Shown one piece after another: positions 23,973 through 33,246 of a DNA stretch of 64,000 bases. Each line of letters starts with the position of its first letter. Within the stretch, counting starts at the first letter, position 1. Source of the stretch: Geodermatophilus sp. DSM 44513. GTDB taxonomy: Bacteria > Actinomycetota > Actinomycetes > Mycobacteriales > Geodermatophilaceae. The stretch spans positions 248,001 to 312,000 of the forward strand of contig NZ_CP135963.1 in assembly GCF_032460525.1 (NCBI RefSeq). Direction: 5' to 3'. The position numbers were made by a program, and so were the translations under genes. A model generated the notes under the pieces. It searched no databases, had not been told where the DNA came from, and saw nothing but the letters and a program-made list of their open reading frames with translations.

Positions 23973-25478
23973 CTACCCGGCGCTGCGGCCGGGACACGCC
24001 CCGGCGGCGAGGGACCGGCGGGCCTGCTTGACCCGGTACATGGCCGCGTCGGCGGTGCCCAGCGCTGACTCCGCGGTGTCCTCGGCGGAGCACAGCGCCA
24101 CGCCGACGCTCACCCCGATCGCGTGCTGCGCGCCGGTCGAGGTGCGCACCGGTGCGGCGAAGGCCGCGGCCACCCGCGCGGCGACGTCCCGGGCGGCGGT
24201 CGGCGAGCCGAGGTCCGGGCACAGGACGACGAACTCGTCGCCGCCCATCCGGGCCACGGTGTCCCCGGGCCGCACCGCGGCGGCCAGCCGGCGGCCGGCC
24301 TCGACGAGCACCTCGTCACCGGTCGCGTGCCCGAGGGTGTCGTTGACCGCCTTGAAGCCGTCCAGGTCGCAGTACAGCAGCGTGAGCGGGGTGCCGGTGC
24401 GCCGACCGGTCCGCAGCGCCTGCTCCAACCGGTCGACCAGCAGCGTGCGGTTGGCCAGGCCGGTCAGCGGGTCGTGCAGGGCCGCCGTGCGCAGCGCGGC
24501 CTCCAGCGAGCGCTGCGCGGTGACGTCGGCCATGGTCAGGACGGCGCCCAGCAGCCGCCCGTCCTCGCCGCGGACCTGCGTGCCGGCGACCGACAGCAGC
24601 CGCACCGGCTGGCCGGGCAGGGCGATGCCGGCGTCCCGGTCGCGCACGCCGCCCTCGTCGAGCACCCGGCGCAGCGCGAGGTCCTCCGGCGCCAGGGGCC
24701 GCCCGGAGCCGTCCACCAGCGACAGCGCCGCGGGCAGGTCGGCCGGCTCGAGGCCGGCCAGGTCGACCGGCCGCTCATCCAGGCCCAGCCAGCCGCGCAG
24801 CGCCCGGTTGACGGTGGTGAGCCGGCCCGCCGGGTCGGTGGCGGCCACGCCGACCGGCAGCGCGTCCAGCAGCGCCCGGCTGAACGCCTCGGTGCGGACC
24901 AGCCCGGCGTGCGCCGCCTCGGCCTGCGCCTGGGCGGCCTGGCTCTCCGCGGCCAGCACGGCCAGCTGCAGCGCCTGGCGCCGGCGGTGGAAGGTGCCGA
25001 CGACGAGCGCGGCCAGGTCGGCCAGCCGGTCGCCGTCGCTCGCGCGGAACCGGTGCGGCTGGTCGTCGAAGACGCACAGGCTGCCCACCGGCGTCCCGTC
25101 GATCTCCAGCGGGGCGCTGGCGTAGGCGCGCACCCGGCCCAGCCGGCCGTCCACGAGCGGGTGGTCGCGGAAGCGTGGGTCCGCGGCGAGGTCGTCGACC
25201 ACCAGCACCGCGCCGGCCGGCCGCGGGACCACGGCGCACAGCGTGTCCGGGCGCGGCATCGACGCGGCGGGGAAGCCGTGCGTGGCGACCTGGTGCTGGG
25301 TGTCCGCGTCGAACAGGTGCACCGCCGCCATCGGCAGCCCGGTGACCGCCGCGGCCAGCCGCACGATGGCGTCCAGGTCGGCGTCGGGCACGCCGTCGAG
25401 CAGGCCCGCGCTCTCCAGGAGCTCCGCCTGCCGGGCGCCGAGCGCGTCCGGTGCCCCGATGTCGGTGCTGCGACCCAT
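23973..25478 (-). CDS. Diguanylate cyclase with GAF and PAS sensor domains
   Basis: A cytosolic protein of 501 aa. An N-terminal GAF domain (about residues 25-170) is of the type with FPAASMPRPDTLCAVV and APLEIDGTPVGSLCVFD. A PAS domain lies at about 200-310 and a C-terminal GGDEF domain at about 340-495. The active site is GGDEF at 412-416 with a product-inhibition I-site RPGD five residues upstream, so it should make c-di-GMP and be feedback-controlled. ATG 25478 is preceded by AAGGAC; a longer frame upstream is not needed. Its signal is unknown. It shares no operon with the ABC genes, as an 18-bp gap follows on the same strand. Confidence 0.85.
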   Translation of the reverse strand: MGRSTDIGAPDALGARQAELLESAGLLDGVPDADLDAIVRLAAAVTGLPMAAVHLFDADTQHQVATHGFPAASMPRPDTLCAVVPRPAGAVLVVDDLAADPRFRDHPLVDGRLGRVRAYASAPLEIDGTPVGSLCVFDDQPHRFRASDGDRLADLAALVVGTFHRRRQALQLAVLAAESQAAQAQAEAAHAGLVRTEAFSRALLDALPVGVAATDPAGRLTTVNRALRGWLGLDERPVDLAGLEPADLPAALSLVDGSGRPLAPEDLALRRVLDEGGVRDRDAGIALPGQPVRLLSVAGTQVRGEDGRLLGAVLTMADVTAQRSLEAALRTAALHDPLTGLANRTLLVDRLEQALRTGRRTGTPLTLLYCDLDGFKAVNDTLGHATGDEVLVEAGRRLAAAVRPGDTVARMGGDEFVVLCPDLGSPTAARDVAARVAAAFAAPVRTSTGAQHAIGVSVGVALCSAEDTAESALGTADAAMYRVKQARRSLAAGACPGRSAG

Positions 25479-25596
25479 CGTCCTTCGTCCCCCGCTGCTG
25501 GAGTGACCGGGCCGGGAGGCCCGCTGCGTCCCAACGGCAGCCACCGGGGCTGCGTCGAGCTCCAGGGTTACCACCCACCTCCGACGGGGGACGCCG

Positions 25597-26199
25597 TCAG
25601 CCGGTGAGTGTGCGCACCGTCTCGACCGCCGCGACGACCGCGAAGACGAGGAACAGCACCGCGGCGACCCGGCGGATCAGCGCCACGGGCAGCCGGTCGG
25701 CGAGCCGGCCGCCGAGGAACACGGCCAGGCCCGAGACGGTGAGCAGCGCGGCCCACGCCCCCGCGAAGACCGACACCGGGTCGTCCAGGCGGGCGGCCAG
25801 CCCCGCGGTCGCCAGCTGGGACAGGTCGCCCCACTCGGCGGCGAACAGCACGCCGAAGGAGATGGCGGCCGCGCGCAGGGACGACGTCCCCTCCCGGCCG
25901 GCCGCCACCTCGCCGGCGTCCTCCGGGCCGTCGGCCGCGCTGCGCCACAGCAGCACCGCACCGACCAGGAACAGCACCGCGACCACACCGCTGACCAGCG
26001 CCTCGGGCAGCAGCGAGAGCAGGCTGCCCGCGGTGACCGCGATCGCCACCTGCAGGCCGAACGCCGTCCCGACCCCGACGAAGACCGGCAGCGGCGGGAA
26101 GCGGGTGGCCAGGACCAGGCTGGCGAACAGCGTCTTGTCCGGCAGCTCCACCGGCAGGACGAGGACGAACGCGGTCGCCACGACGGTCAGGGACAGCAC
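25597..26199 (-). CDS. GDT1/TMEM165-family cation transporter
   Basis: A membrane protein of about 200 aa with six helices in two halves. Each half has the family motif: VELPDKTLFASL in the first and AEWGDLSQLATAG in the second (E-x-G-D-[KR]-[TS] type). A charged loop, SAADGPEDAGEVAAGREG, separates them. Bacterial relatives such as MneA export manganese, so Mn2+ or Ca2+ homeostasis is likely. The GTG start at 26199 follows GGAGGGG; the frame is open further upstream but without a better site. It is divergent from the MFS gene. Confidence 0.8.
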   Translation of the reverse strand: MLSLTVVATAFVLVLPVELPDKTLFASLVLATRFPPLPVFVGVGTAFGLQVAIAVTAGSLLSLLPEALVSGVVAVLFLVGAVLLWRSAADGPEDAGEVAAGREGTSSLRAAAISFGVLFAAEWGDLSQLATAGLAARLDDPVSVFAGAWAALLTVSGLAVFLGGRLADRLPVALIRRVAAVLFLVFAVVAAVETVRTLTG

Positions 26200-26393
26200 G
26201 GTGCTCCCCTCCGCTCGACCGCCGGGCCCGGGCGAGCCTAGTCGCGGGGGTCGGGAAAGCCGGTGCGCGGCCGCGGACCCGGCGCTACGGTCCCGGGATG
26301 CCGTTCCGTTGACGCACCGAGCCGTCCGCGCTGCCACCCGCCGCCCGGCCGCTGGCCCGGCTGGCCGTCGGCTGGGCCGCGCTGTCGGAGCTG

Positions 26394-27467
26394 GTGCCGC
26401 TCTACCCGCTCTACGCCCTGCTGTTCTTCGACACCGGGCTGTCCGCCGCCGACCTGTCCCTGCTGTTCGCCGTCTGGTCGGTCACCGCGGTGCTCGCCGA
26501 GGTGCCGGCCGGTGCGCTGGCCGACCGGTGGTCCCGCCGCGGGGCCATCGCCACGGGTGGGGTCCTGCAGGCGGTCGCCTTCGCCGTGTGGACGCTCGCC
26601 CCCTCGTCCGCGGGGTTCGCCGCCGGTTTCGCCGTCTGGGGGCTGGCCGGCGCGCTGGTCTCCGGGACGGTGGAGGCGCTGGTCCACGACGGCCTGGCCG
26701 ACGTCGGTGCCGGGTCGGCGTTCGCCCGGGTGCACGGCTGGATGACCGCCGCCGAGTTGCTCGTCCAGGTCCCGACGGCGGCCGCGGCGAGCGCGCTGTA
26801 CGCCGTCGGCGGCTATCCGCTGGTCGGCTGGGCCAGCGCGGCGGTCTGCCTGGCCTGGGCGGGCCTGGCGCTGCGCTTCCCCGAGCCGCCGCGTGAGACG
26901 GACGGCGGGTCGCTGCTGGGCACCCTGCGCCGCGGCGTGGCCGACGTCGTGCGGGTCCCGGCGCTGCGGCTGACCGCGGTCGCGGTGGCCCTGGTCGGTG
27001 GGCTGGACGCGGTGGAGGAGTACTTCCCGGTGCTGGCCGCCGACCGCGGGGTGCCGACGGTCGCCGTCCCGGCCGTGGTGCTGGGCGTCGCGCTGGCCGG
27101 GGCGCTCGGCGCGGCGCTCGGTGGCCGGGTGGAGCGGCTGCCCGACCGGGTGCTGCCCGCCCTGCTGGCGCTGGCCGGCCTGCTGCTCGCGGCGGTCGCC
27201 GTGCTGCCCGGGCCGGCGGCCCTGGTCGTCGTCGCGGTCTCCTACGGGCTCTACCTCGCCGTGCTGGTGGTGGCCGAGGCACGGCTGCAGGAGCGCATCG
27301 AGAGCACCCGCCGGGCGACGGTCACCTCCGTCGCCGGCCTCGGCGTCGAGCTCGCCGGGCTGCTGGTCTTCGCCGCGTGGGCGGCGGGTGGGGTGCTGGC
27401 GGTGGCGGTGCTCGTGCTGGCCGTCGTCCCGGTGGTCGCCGCCGGGCTGCGCCGGCCGGTCAGCTGA
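26394..27467 (+). CDS. MFS transporter (N-terminus uncertain)
   Basis: A major facilitator of at least 357 aa. The loop between helices 2 and 3 is GALADRWSRRGAIATGG and about eleven hydrophobic helices can be counted. GTG 26394 is the first usable start, but it cuts into helix 1: the same frame upstream reads ARLAVGWAALSELV, which looks like real protein. An in-frame ATG at 26298 would supply it, yet TGA follows after four codons (26310-26312). A nonsense mutation, a sequence error or a rare start such as CTG 26331 are all possible. Its 3' end overlaps the convergent YczE gene by 8 bases. Confidence 0.7.
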   Translation: MPLYPLYALLFFDTGLSAADLSLLFAVWSVTAVLAEVPAGALADRWSRRGAIATGGVLQAVAFAVWTLAPSSAGFAAGFAVWGLAGALVSGTVEALVHDGLADVGAGSAFARVHGWMTAAELLVQVPTAAAASALYAVGGYPLVGWASAAVCLAWAGLALRFPEPPRETDGGSLLGTLRRGVADVVRVPALRLTAVAVALVGGLDAVEEYFPVLAADRGVPTVAVPAVVLGVALAGALGAALGGRVERLPDRVLPALLALAGLLLAAVAVLPGPAALVVVAVSYGLYLAVLVVAEARLQERIESTRRATVTSVAGLGVELAGLLVFAAWAAGGVLAVAVLVLAVVPVVAAGLRRPVS

Positions 27468-28059
27468 CCGGCGCCGGCGGCCGCACCGACAGCCGGGGCA
27501 GCAGCACGTGCACGAGCGGCCCGATGGCCAGCGCGTACAGCACGGTGGCCATGCCGAGCGTGCCGCCGAGCAGCCAGCCCGCCGCGACCACCACGACCTC
27601 GATCGTCGTGCGCACCAGCCGCACCGAGCGTCCGGTGCGGCGGACCAGGCCGGTCATCAGCCCGTCGCGGGGGCCGGGTCCGAGGTGCACGCCGACGTAG
27701 GCGGCCGTCGCGACGGCGTTGAGGCCCACGCCGAGGGGCACCAGCGCCACGCGGACGCCGAGGGAGGACGGCTCGGGCAGCACGGCCAGGACGGCGTCCA
27801 GCGCCACCCCGATGACCACGACGTTGCTCACCGTGCCCAGCCCGGGCCGCTCGCGCAGCGGGAACCAGGCCAGCAGCACCAGGGCGCCGACGACGATGGT
27901 CACCACCCCGAGGGACCAGTCGAGCTGCCGCGCCAGGCCCTGGTGCAGCACGTCCCAGGGCATCACGCCCAGGCCCGAGCGCACCAGGAGCGCCATCGAG
28001 AACGCGTACAGCAGCAGGCCCGCGTAGAGCTGGACGAGGCGGCGGACGGGCTGGTGCAC
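27460..28059 (-). CDS. YczE-family membrane protein
   Basis: A five- or six-helix membrane protein of about 199 aa of the YczE/YyaS/YitT type. Characteristic segments are RSGLGVMPWDVLHQGLA and HLGPGPRDGLMTGL. The GTG start at 28059 has GAGG just upstream. It is divergent from a MocR-type regulator, with a clear dyad between them. Family knowledge: yczE-like genes are repeatedly found beside MocR regulators of the YczR subgroup, suggesting a vitamin B6 or amino-acid linked transport role. The transported compound is not established. Confidence 0.78.
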   Translation of the reverse strand: MHQPVRRLVQLYAGLLLYAFSMALLVRSGLGVMPWDVLHQGLARQLDWSLGVVTIVVGALVLLAWFPLRERPGLGTVSNVVVIGVALDAVLAVLPEPSSLGVRVALVPLGVGLNAVATAAYVGVHLGPGPRDGLMTGLVRRTGRSVRLVRTTIEVVVVAAGWLLGGTLGMATVLYALAIGPLVHVLLPRLSVRPPAPVS

Positions 28060-28076
28060 CCCTCGATCCTGCGCCA

Positions 28077-28105
28077 GGATTGGCCCGCACACCACAGGCC
28101 AATCC
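28077..28105. promoter_or_regulatory. Operator dyad between YczE and MocR genes
   Basis: GGATTGGCC (28077-28085) and GGCCAATCC (28097-28105) are perfect 9-bp inverted arms with an 11-base spacer, in the 58-bp divergent region. The size and placement suit a MocR dimer controlling both genes. The dyad is seen; binding is inferred. Confidence 0.65.
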
Positions 28106-28117
28106 GGGAGAGGTGGC

Positions 28118-29548
28118 ATGGAGTCGACGTCGGCCCGCGCGCTCGCCGCGCTCGTCGGCGACCTCGCCACCGACCGGCCGCCGCGGTACGCGGCGCTGGC
28201 CGGGCGGGTCCGGCGGCTGGTCGCCGACGGCCGGGTGCCGCTGGGCACCCGGCTGCCGGCCGAGCGGGAGCTGGCGGCGGCGCTGGCGGTCAGCCGCGCC
28301 ACGGTGACCGCCGCCTACACCCGGCTGCGCGAGGACGGCTGGGCCACCGCGCGGCAGGGGGCGGGCACCTTCGCCGCGCTGCCGGCCGGCCCGCACCGGG
28401 GCGCCTGGGTGCCCGGCCCGGTGGACGACGGCGCCATTGACCTGGCCCACGCCGCGCCCGCCGCGCCCGCCGCCGTGCCCGCCGCCCTGGCCGCGGCCCT
28501 GGAGGAGCTGCCCCGGCTGCTGTCCTCCCACGGCTACCACCCGGCCGGCCTGCCCGACCTGCGCGCGCGGGTCGCCGGGCGCTACACCGCGCGCGGCCTG
28601 CCCACGACACCGGAGCAGGTGCTCGTCACCAACGGGGCCCTGCACGGGGTGTCGGTCGCCTTCGCCGCCCTGCTCGGCCGCGGCCGCCGGGTGCTGGTGG
28701 AGCAGCCGAGCTACCCCAACGCCCTGCAGTCCGCCCGCGCGCTGGGCGCCCGCGTCGTCCCCGTCGGGCTGGACGCCGACGAGCCGGCCGCCTTCCTCGA
28801 CGCCGCGGAGCGGGCGCTGTCCGCCGTCCGGCCGGCCGCGGCCTACCTGATGCCGGACTTCCAGAACCCGACCGGCGTGCTGCTCGACGTCCCGGGCCGG
28901 GAGCGGCTGGCGGCGGCGCTGCGCCGCACCGGCGTGCCGGCCGTCGTCGACGAGACGTTCGCCGAGCTGGGCCTGGACGTGCCCGCGCCGCCGCCGCTGG
29001 CCGCGTTCGGCGCCGGCCACGTCTCGGTCGGCACGCTGAGCAAGGTGGCGTGGGGCGGCCTGCGGGTCGGGTGGGTGCGCGCCGAGGCCGACGTCGTCCG
29101 CCGGCTGACCACGGTCGCCGTCGCGACGTCGATGTCCGGGCCGGTCGTCGAGCAGCTGGCCGCGTGCGTGCTGCTCGACGGGCTGGACGCCGAGCTGCCG
29201 GCGCTGCGGAAGCGGCTGCGCGAGCGGCGCGCCGTCCTGGCGGGGGAGCTGCGCGCCCGGCTGCCCTCCTGGCGGGTGCCCGAGCCGGCCGGCGGCCTGG
29301 TGCTGTGGTGCGGGCTGCCGACGCCGCGCTCCCGGGCGGTGGTGGCAGCCGCCGAGCAGCTGGGGCTGCGGCTGGCCGCCGGGCCGCTGTTCGGCACCGG
29401 GCACGCCCTCGACGACCGGTTGCGGCTGCCCTACACCCAGCCGCCGGAGGTGCTGCGCCGCGGCGTCGCCCTGCTCGCCCGCGCGGACGCCGCGGCCACC
29501 GGCGCCCGGCCGCCCGCCGGCGAGCCGCGTGAGCTGGCGGTGGTCTGA
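28118..29548 (+). CDS. MocR-family PLP-dependent transcriptional regulator
   Basis: A 476-aa fusion of an N-terminal GntR winged helix (LPAERELAAALAVSRATVTAAY, then LREDGWATARQGAGTF) and a C-terminal aminotransferase class I-like domain. Landmarks of the PLP domain are MPDFQNPTGVLLD, VVDETFAEL and the PLP lysine in GTLSKVAWGGLRVGW. ATG 28118 is preceded by GAGAGG. Such regulators sense PLP or an amino-acid adduct. It is divergent from a YczE transporter gene, the probable target together with its own promoter. Confidence 0.88.
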   Translation: MESTSARALAALVGDLATDRPPRYAALAGRVRRLVADGRVPLGTRLPAERELAAALAVSRATVTAAYTRLREDGWATARQGAGTFAALPAGPHRGAWVPGPVDDGAIDLAHAAPAAPAAVPAALAAALEELPRLLSSHGYHPAGLPDLRARVAGRYTARGLPTTPEQVLVTNGALHGVSVAFAALLGRGRRVLVEQPSYPNALQSARALGARVVPVGLDADEPAAFLDAAERALSAVRPAAAYLMPDFQNPTGVLLDVPGRERLAAALRRTGVPAVVDETFAELGLDVPAPPPLAAFGAGHVSVGTLSKVAWGGLRVGWVRAEADVVRRLTTVAVATSMSGPVVEQLAACVLLDGLDAELPALRKRLRERRAVLAGELRARLPSWRVPEPAGGLVLWCGLPTPRSRAVVAAAEQLGLRLAAGPLFGTGHALDDRLRLPYTQPPEVLRRGVALLARADAAATGARPPAGEPRELAVV

Positions 29549-29663
29549 CGCAGCGTCCACGGGCCGGGACCACGGGTCGCCGCCACCGGGCCGGGCGCCT
29601 ACGGTCGGGGCGGCCCCGGGCTCCCGCAGCGGAGCGGACGCCGGGTACCCCGCGGAGGTCCCG

Positions 29664-30746
29664 ATGACGCACCTGAGCACCCGCCGGCGCACCCTGGTCG
29701 TCCTCGCCGCGGCGGTGGTGGTGGGCAGCGGCGTCACCACGGCCACGGCCGGCGGGGACCGGCCCGCGGACGGCGGCCAGCGGGCCGCGGCCGGGCAGCA
29801 CCGGGACGGCGGCGAGGCGGGTGGCGGCGGCTGCCGGCGGGCCGACGTCGCCGGCGACCTGACCCTCGACGTCACCCACGAGGGCGTGACGTACCCGGTC
29901 GCCGTGTACGTGCCGGGCGGCCTCCCGGCCGACCGGGTGCTGCCGCTGGTCCTCAACCTGCACGGCAGCACCGGCAACGGCCCCCAGCAGATGGACGTCA
30001 GCGAGCTGCGACCCGTGGCCGACCGGGAGGGCTTCGTCGTCGCGGCGCCCAGCGGGGCGATCCCGCTGACCCCGCGGACGCCGCCCGACCCGGCCGGCAG
30101 CTGGGCCTGGAACGTGCCGGGCGTCCCGACCACGGAGAACGCCCTCCCGCCGGCGGACGCCCGCGACGACGTGGCCTTCTTGGGCCGGGTCGCCGACGTG
30201 GTCTCCGACCGGCTGTGCACCGACGACGCCCGCACCTACGCCACCGGGTACTCCGGCGGCGGCCGGATGGCCTCGACCTTGGCCTGCCGTACCCCGGAGC
30301 GCGTCGCCGCCATCGCCCCGGTGGCCGGGCTGCGCGCCGGCCGACCGGACCCGGACGACACCTCCGTCCCCGAGGTCGAGGACTGCCGGCCGGACCGGCC
30401 GGTGCCGGTGGTCACCTTCCACGGCCAGCAGGACGCGGTGAACCCCTACGACGGCAGCCCCGATCTCCGCTGGGGCTACGACGTGCCGCTCGCGGTGCAG
30501 ACCTGGGCCCGCCTCGACGGGTGCCGGGTCGGGCCGGACGCGGTCACGGTCAGCCCGCACGTGACCAGGCTGGGCTACACCCAGTGCGACGGCGGCAGCG
30601 AGGTGCAGCTGTACCGGGTCTCCGACGGTGGCCACACCTGGCCGGGCACGGAGTACCCCACGTCCAACGGCACGGTCACCCAGGAGATCGAGGCGGCCGA
30701 GGTCGTGTGGGACTTCTTCGAGGACCACCGCCTGCCCTCCCGGTAG
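29664..30746 (+). CDS. Secreted esterase of the PHB-depolymerase/LpqC family
   Basis: An exported alpha/beta hydrolase of about 360 aa. The N-terminus is a signal peptide (RRRTLVVLAAAVVVGSG) followed by a Gly-rich linker. The catalytic serine lies in YATGYSGGGRMAS, the acid is probably in QQDAVNPYDG, and the His is in DGGHTWPGTEYP, the family order. LpqC proteins are feruloyl-esterase or polyhydroxybutyrate-depolymerase relatives acting outside the cell. ATG 29664 follows GGAGGTCCCG. There is no lipobox Cys at the usual place, so it is probably released. Confidence 0.8.
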   Translation: MTHLSTRRRTLVVLAAAVVVGSGVTTATAGGDRPADGGQRAAAGQHRDGGEAGGGGCRRADVAGDLTLDVTHEGVTYPVAVYVPGGLPADRVLPLVLNLHGSTGNGPQQMDVSELRPVADREGFVVAAPSGAIPLTPRTPPDPAGSWAWNVPGVPTTENALPPADARDDVAFLGRVADVVSDRLCTDDARTYATGYSGGGRMASTLACRTPERVAAIAPVAGLRAGRPDPDDTSVPEVEDCRPDRPVPVVTFHGQQDAVNPYDGSPDLRWGYDVPLAVQTWARLDGCRVGPDAVTVSPHVTRLGYTQCDGGSEVQLYRVSDGGHTWPGTEYPTSNGTVTQEIEAAEVVWDFFEDHRLPSR

Positions 30747-30785
30747 CCGCGGCCCTCCGCGTCCTCAGGGCAACGGCAGGTCGGG

Positions 30786-31091
30786 TCAGCTCAGCCGATG
30801 GGTCAGGCGGACGTCGACGACGTCGCCGTCGCCCTTGCCGATCGCCCGGCGGACGGCGGCGGCCACCGGGAGCTTGTGGGTGCCGTCGCCCAGGGCCATG
30901 AAGGCGCCGGTGAACTGGTGGCCGTCGACCGTGCCGGCGACCTTGACCAGGCCCCGGGTGCCGAAGACCTCGGCCGAGTCGGGCCACTGGACGCAGGTCC
31001 AGGTGTCCCCGGGCCGTGCCCTGCCCAGGCGGGCGGTGAAGGTGATGTCCAGCGGTGTCGGGCCGGCCACGGTCGTGCTCCTCGTCGTCAT
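30786..31091 (-). CDS. DUF1905 domain protein (copy 1)
   Basis: A 101-aa beta-rich protein of the DUF1905 family. Family segments are [38 protein letters not shown] and the C-terminal [21 protein letters not shown] 31091 follows GAGGGAG. A paralog sits at 33247. The function of DUF1905 is unknown; it often occurs next to YdeI- or YjbR-type proteins, as here (a YjbR-like gene 29 bp upstream on the same strand). Confidence 0.75.
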   Translation of the reverse strand: MTTRSTTVAGPTPLDITFTARLGRARPGDTWTCVQWPDSAEVFGTRGLVKVAGTVDGHQFTGAFMALGDGTHKLPVAAAVRRAIGKGDGDVVDVRLTHRLS

Positions 31092-31120
31092 GCCGGTTGG
31101 ACTCCCTCGAAGGTGCGGAG

Positions 31121-31531
31121 TCATCGGTCCCGCGCGGGCGGGGCGTCGAACTCGGCGACCAGGCGTCTCGGTGCGCGGGCCCGCCACGCGTCCTCGACCA
31201 GCTCGGCGAGCTCCTCCAGCGGGACCCGGTCCAACCGCACGACCACCGCCGGGTAGCCGTCGAGGTGCGGGACGGTGAGGAACACGGCGGGGTCGTCGGC
31301 GACCAGCGCCGCCTTGACGCCCTCGTCGGCCACCCGCACGCTCAGGAGCGGCTCGGCCGGGTCCGGCGCTGCGGGACCCAGGGCCGCGCGGTCCGGCCCG
31401 CGCAAGGGCCGCTCCCACACGAACAGCTTCCCGCGCACCCGCCAGGAGGGCAGTCCGCCGTAGGAGGCGTGCTCGTCGGTGTCCGGCAGCGCGGCGACCA
31501 GTCGCCGCACGTCGGCCCAGGTGGCCACCAC
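31121..31531 (-). CDS. MmcQ/YjbR-family protein
   Basis: A 136-aa protein with the YjbR fold ('double wing' type). Characteristic parts are [18 protein letters not shown] and [16 protein letters not shown]. Start is GTG 31531 or the adjacent GTG at 31528. Some members bind DNA, but biochemical function is largely undefined. It is in tandem with the DUF1905 gene. Confidence 0.75.
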   Translation of the reverse strand: MVATWADVRRLVAALPDTDEHASYGGLPSWRVRGKLFVWERPLRGPDRAALGPAAPDPAEPLLSVRVADEGVKAALVADDPAVFLTVPHLDGYPAVVVRLDRVPLEELAELVEDAWRARAPRRLVAEFDAPPARDR

Positions 31532-31649
31532 CGCAGTCTGCCGCCCGGTCCCGCCCGGGGGGCCGCCCGCCCGCACGGTGTCACCGTGCGGGCACGATCG
31601 TCAGGGGCGGCGAGCACGTCGCCGTCCGGTGGACCGAGAGGAGGAGCCG

Positions 31650-32276
31650 ATGGGCCTCGACGCCGTCGGGGCGTTCGCCCTCGTGGCGGCCGTGGTGACG
31701 CTCACCCCCGGCGTGGACACCGTGCTGGTGCTCTCCACCGCCACCCGGCACGGCGCCCGCCACGGGCTCCTGACGTCGCTGGGCACCATCAGCGGCCTGT
31801 ACTGCTGGGGCCTGGCGGCGGCCACCGGCGCCAGCGCGGTGCTGACCGCCAGCACCGGCGCCTACACCGCGCTGCGCATCGCCGGGGCGGCCTACCTGTT
31901 CTGGCTGGGCCTCCGGGCGCTGCGCTCCCTGCTGAGGACGCCGACCCCGTCACCGGCCGACCCGGTCCCGGCCGTGCTGTCGCGGCGGCGCGCCTACCTG
32001 CAGGGCCTGCTCACCAACCTGCTCAACCCCAAGATCGGCGTCTTCTACCTCAGCCTGTTCCCGCAGTTCGTCCCCGCCGACGCCGCCGCGCTGCCGGCCG
32101 GGCTGCTGCTGGCGTCAGTGCACGCCGTCCAGGGTGCGGTCTTCCTCGGCGGGATCTCGCTGCTGGCGCACCGCGCCGGCGCGTGGCTGCGCCGCCCCCG
32201 CGTCGCACGGGGCCTGGACGGGGTGTGCGCCGCGGTCTTCCTCGGCTTCGGTGCCCGCCTGGCCCTGAGCCCCTGA
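31650..32276 (+). CDS. LysE-family translocator
   Basis: A 208-aa membrane exporter with five or six helices. The N-terminus LTPGVDTVLVLSTATRHGAR carries the conserved Pro-Gly after helix 1, and LLTNLLNPKIGVFYLSLFPQF is the signature of LysE/RhtB amino-acid exporters. ATG 31650 has GAGGAG upstream. The substrate is probably an amino acid or homoserine-lactone-like compound; specificity is not readable. Confidence 0.85.
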   Translation: MGLDAVGAFALVAAVVTLTPGVDTVLVLSTATRHGARHGLLTSLGTISGLYCWGLAAATGASAVLTASTGAYTALRIAGAAYLFWLGLRALRSLLRTPTPSPADPVPAVLSRRRAYLQGLLTNLLNPKIGVFYLSLFPQFVPADAAALPAGLLLASVHAVQGAVFLGGISLLAHRAGAWLRRPRVARGLDGVCAAVFLGFGARLALSP

Positions 32277-32347
32277 GCGGCCCCCGGTGGGACGACGTCC
32301 CGCGGGAGGCTGGACCTCGCCCCTGAGGCGTGTCGCAGGGTGGCGGC

Positions 32348-33181
32348 ATGACCGCAGACGACCTGATGACCGCCGGCCGGTTCGGCTCCCTGACGTTGCT
32401 CTCGGCGAAGGCCCTGCGGATCTACGCCGACCGGGGCCTGCTGTCGCCGTCCCGGGTGGACGCGCGCACCGGCTACCGGTACTACGCGCCGAGCCAGGTG
32501 CGGACCGGCTGGCTGATCGGCCTGCTGCGGTCAGCGGGCCTGTCACTGGAGGAGGTGGGCCAGGTCGTCACCACCGACCCCGCGACCGGGCTCGCCCACC
32601 TCGAGCGGCTGGCCGCGACCCTGCAGCACCGGACCGCGGCGGCACAGGCGGTGCTGCAGCGGGCGCGGCTGCACCTGCGCGGGGAACCCGACGCCTCCCG
32701 GGTCGTCGCGGCCCTCGACGTCGACCGCCCCGTCATCAGCACGCTGCGCCGGATGGCCCCGGAGGAGATGGCGACCGCCGTCCCGCGGGAGCTCGCCCGC
32801 ATCCGGGCGGCCGCGGCCGACGCGGGCCTGACGGCGACCGGCGACCCGTTCGGGGTCTTCCACGCGCCGGTCACCGCGGACTCCGACGGGCCGCTGGAGG
32901 TCGCCCTGCCGGTCGACGGGCTGGCCGACGTGCGGGGTGACCTGCGCAGCCACCGCCTGCCGGGCGGACTGGTCGCCCGGCGGTACGCCGAGGGCCCCGA
33001 GACCTGGTTCCCGGAGATCCTCGCCCTGTACGACGAGGTGCACAGCTGGATCACCGAGGGCGGGCACACCCCGGTCGGACCGCCCCGGGAGACCTGGCAC
33101 AACGGCCCGGACGACCCCGAGCCGCTCCGGCTGACGATCTCCTGGCCGTACGCGACCCCGCCGGGAAGACGCGACCGATGA
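32348..33181 (+). CDS. MerR regulator with GyrI-like ligand domain (BmrR type)
   Basis: A 277-aa regulator. The N-terminal MerR helix-turn-helix is LTLLSAKALRIYADRGLLSP followed by GYRYYAPSQ, then a coiled coil. The C-terminal half (about 120-277) resembles a GyrI/effector-binding domain with VARRYAEGPETWFPEILALY. BmrR-type proteins bind diverse cationic or hydrophobic compounds and activate exporters; the LysE exporter just upstream is a candidate target. A DUF1905 gene follows 65 bp downstream, possibly in the same transcript. Confidence 0.78.
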   Translation: MTADDLMTAGRFGSLTLLSAKALRIYADRGLLSPSRVDARTGYRYYAPSQVRTGWLIGLLRSAGLSLEEVGQVVTTDPATGLAHLERLAATLQHRTAAAQAVLQRARLHLRGEPDASRVVAALDVDRPVISTLRRMAPEEMATAVPRELARIRAAAADAGLTATGDPFGVFHAPVTADSDGPLEVALPVDGLADVRGDLRSHRLPGGLVARRYAEGPETWFPEILALYDEVHSWITEGGHTPVGPPRETWHNGPDDPEPLRLTISWPYATPPGRRDR

Positions 33182-33246
33182 GTCCGGGGCTCCGGGACGG
33201 TCAGCACGGTGACCGATCGCCACCGACCACCCCGCAGGAGGACCCG

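Noticed and set aside
29549..29663. Riboswitch (for example c-di-AMP type) before the secreted esterase
   Set aside because: The leader is GC-rich and can fold, but no conserved riboswitch core could be matched by eye.
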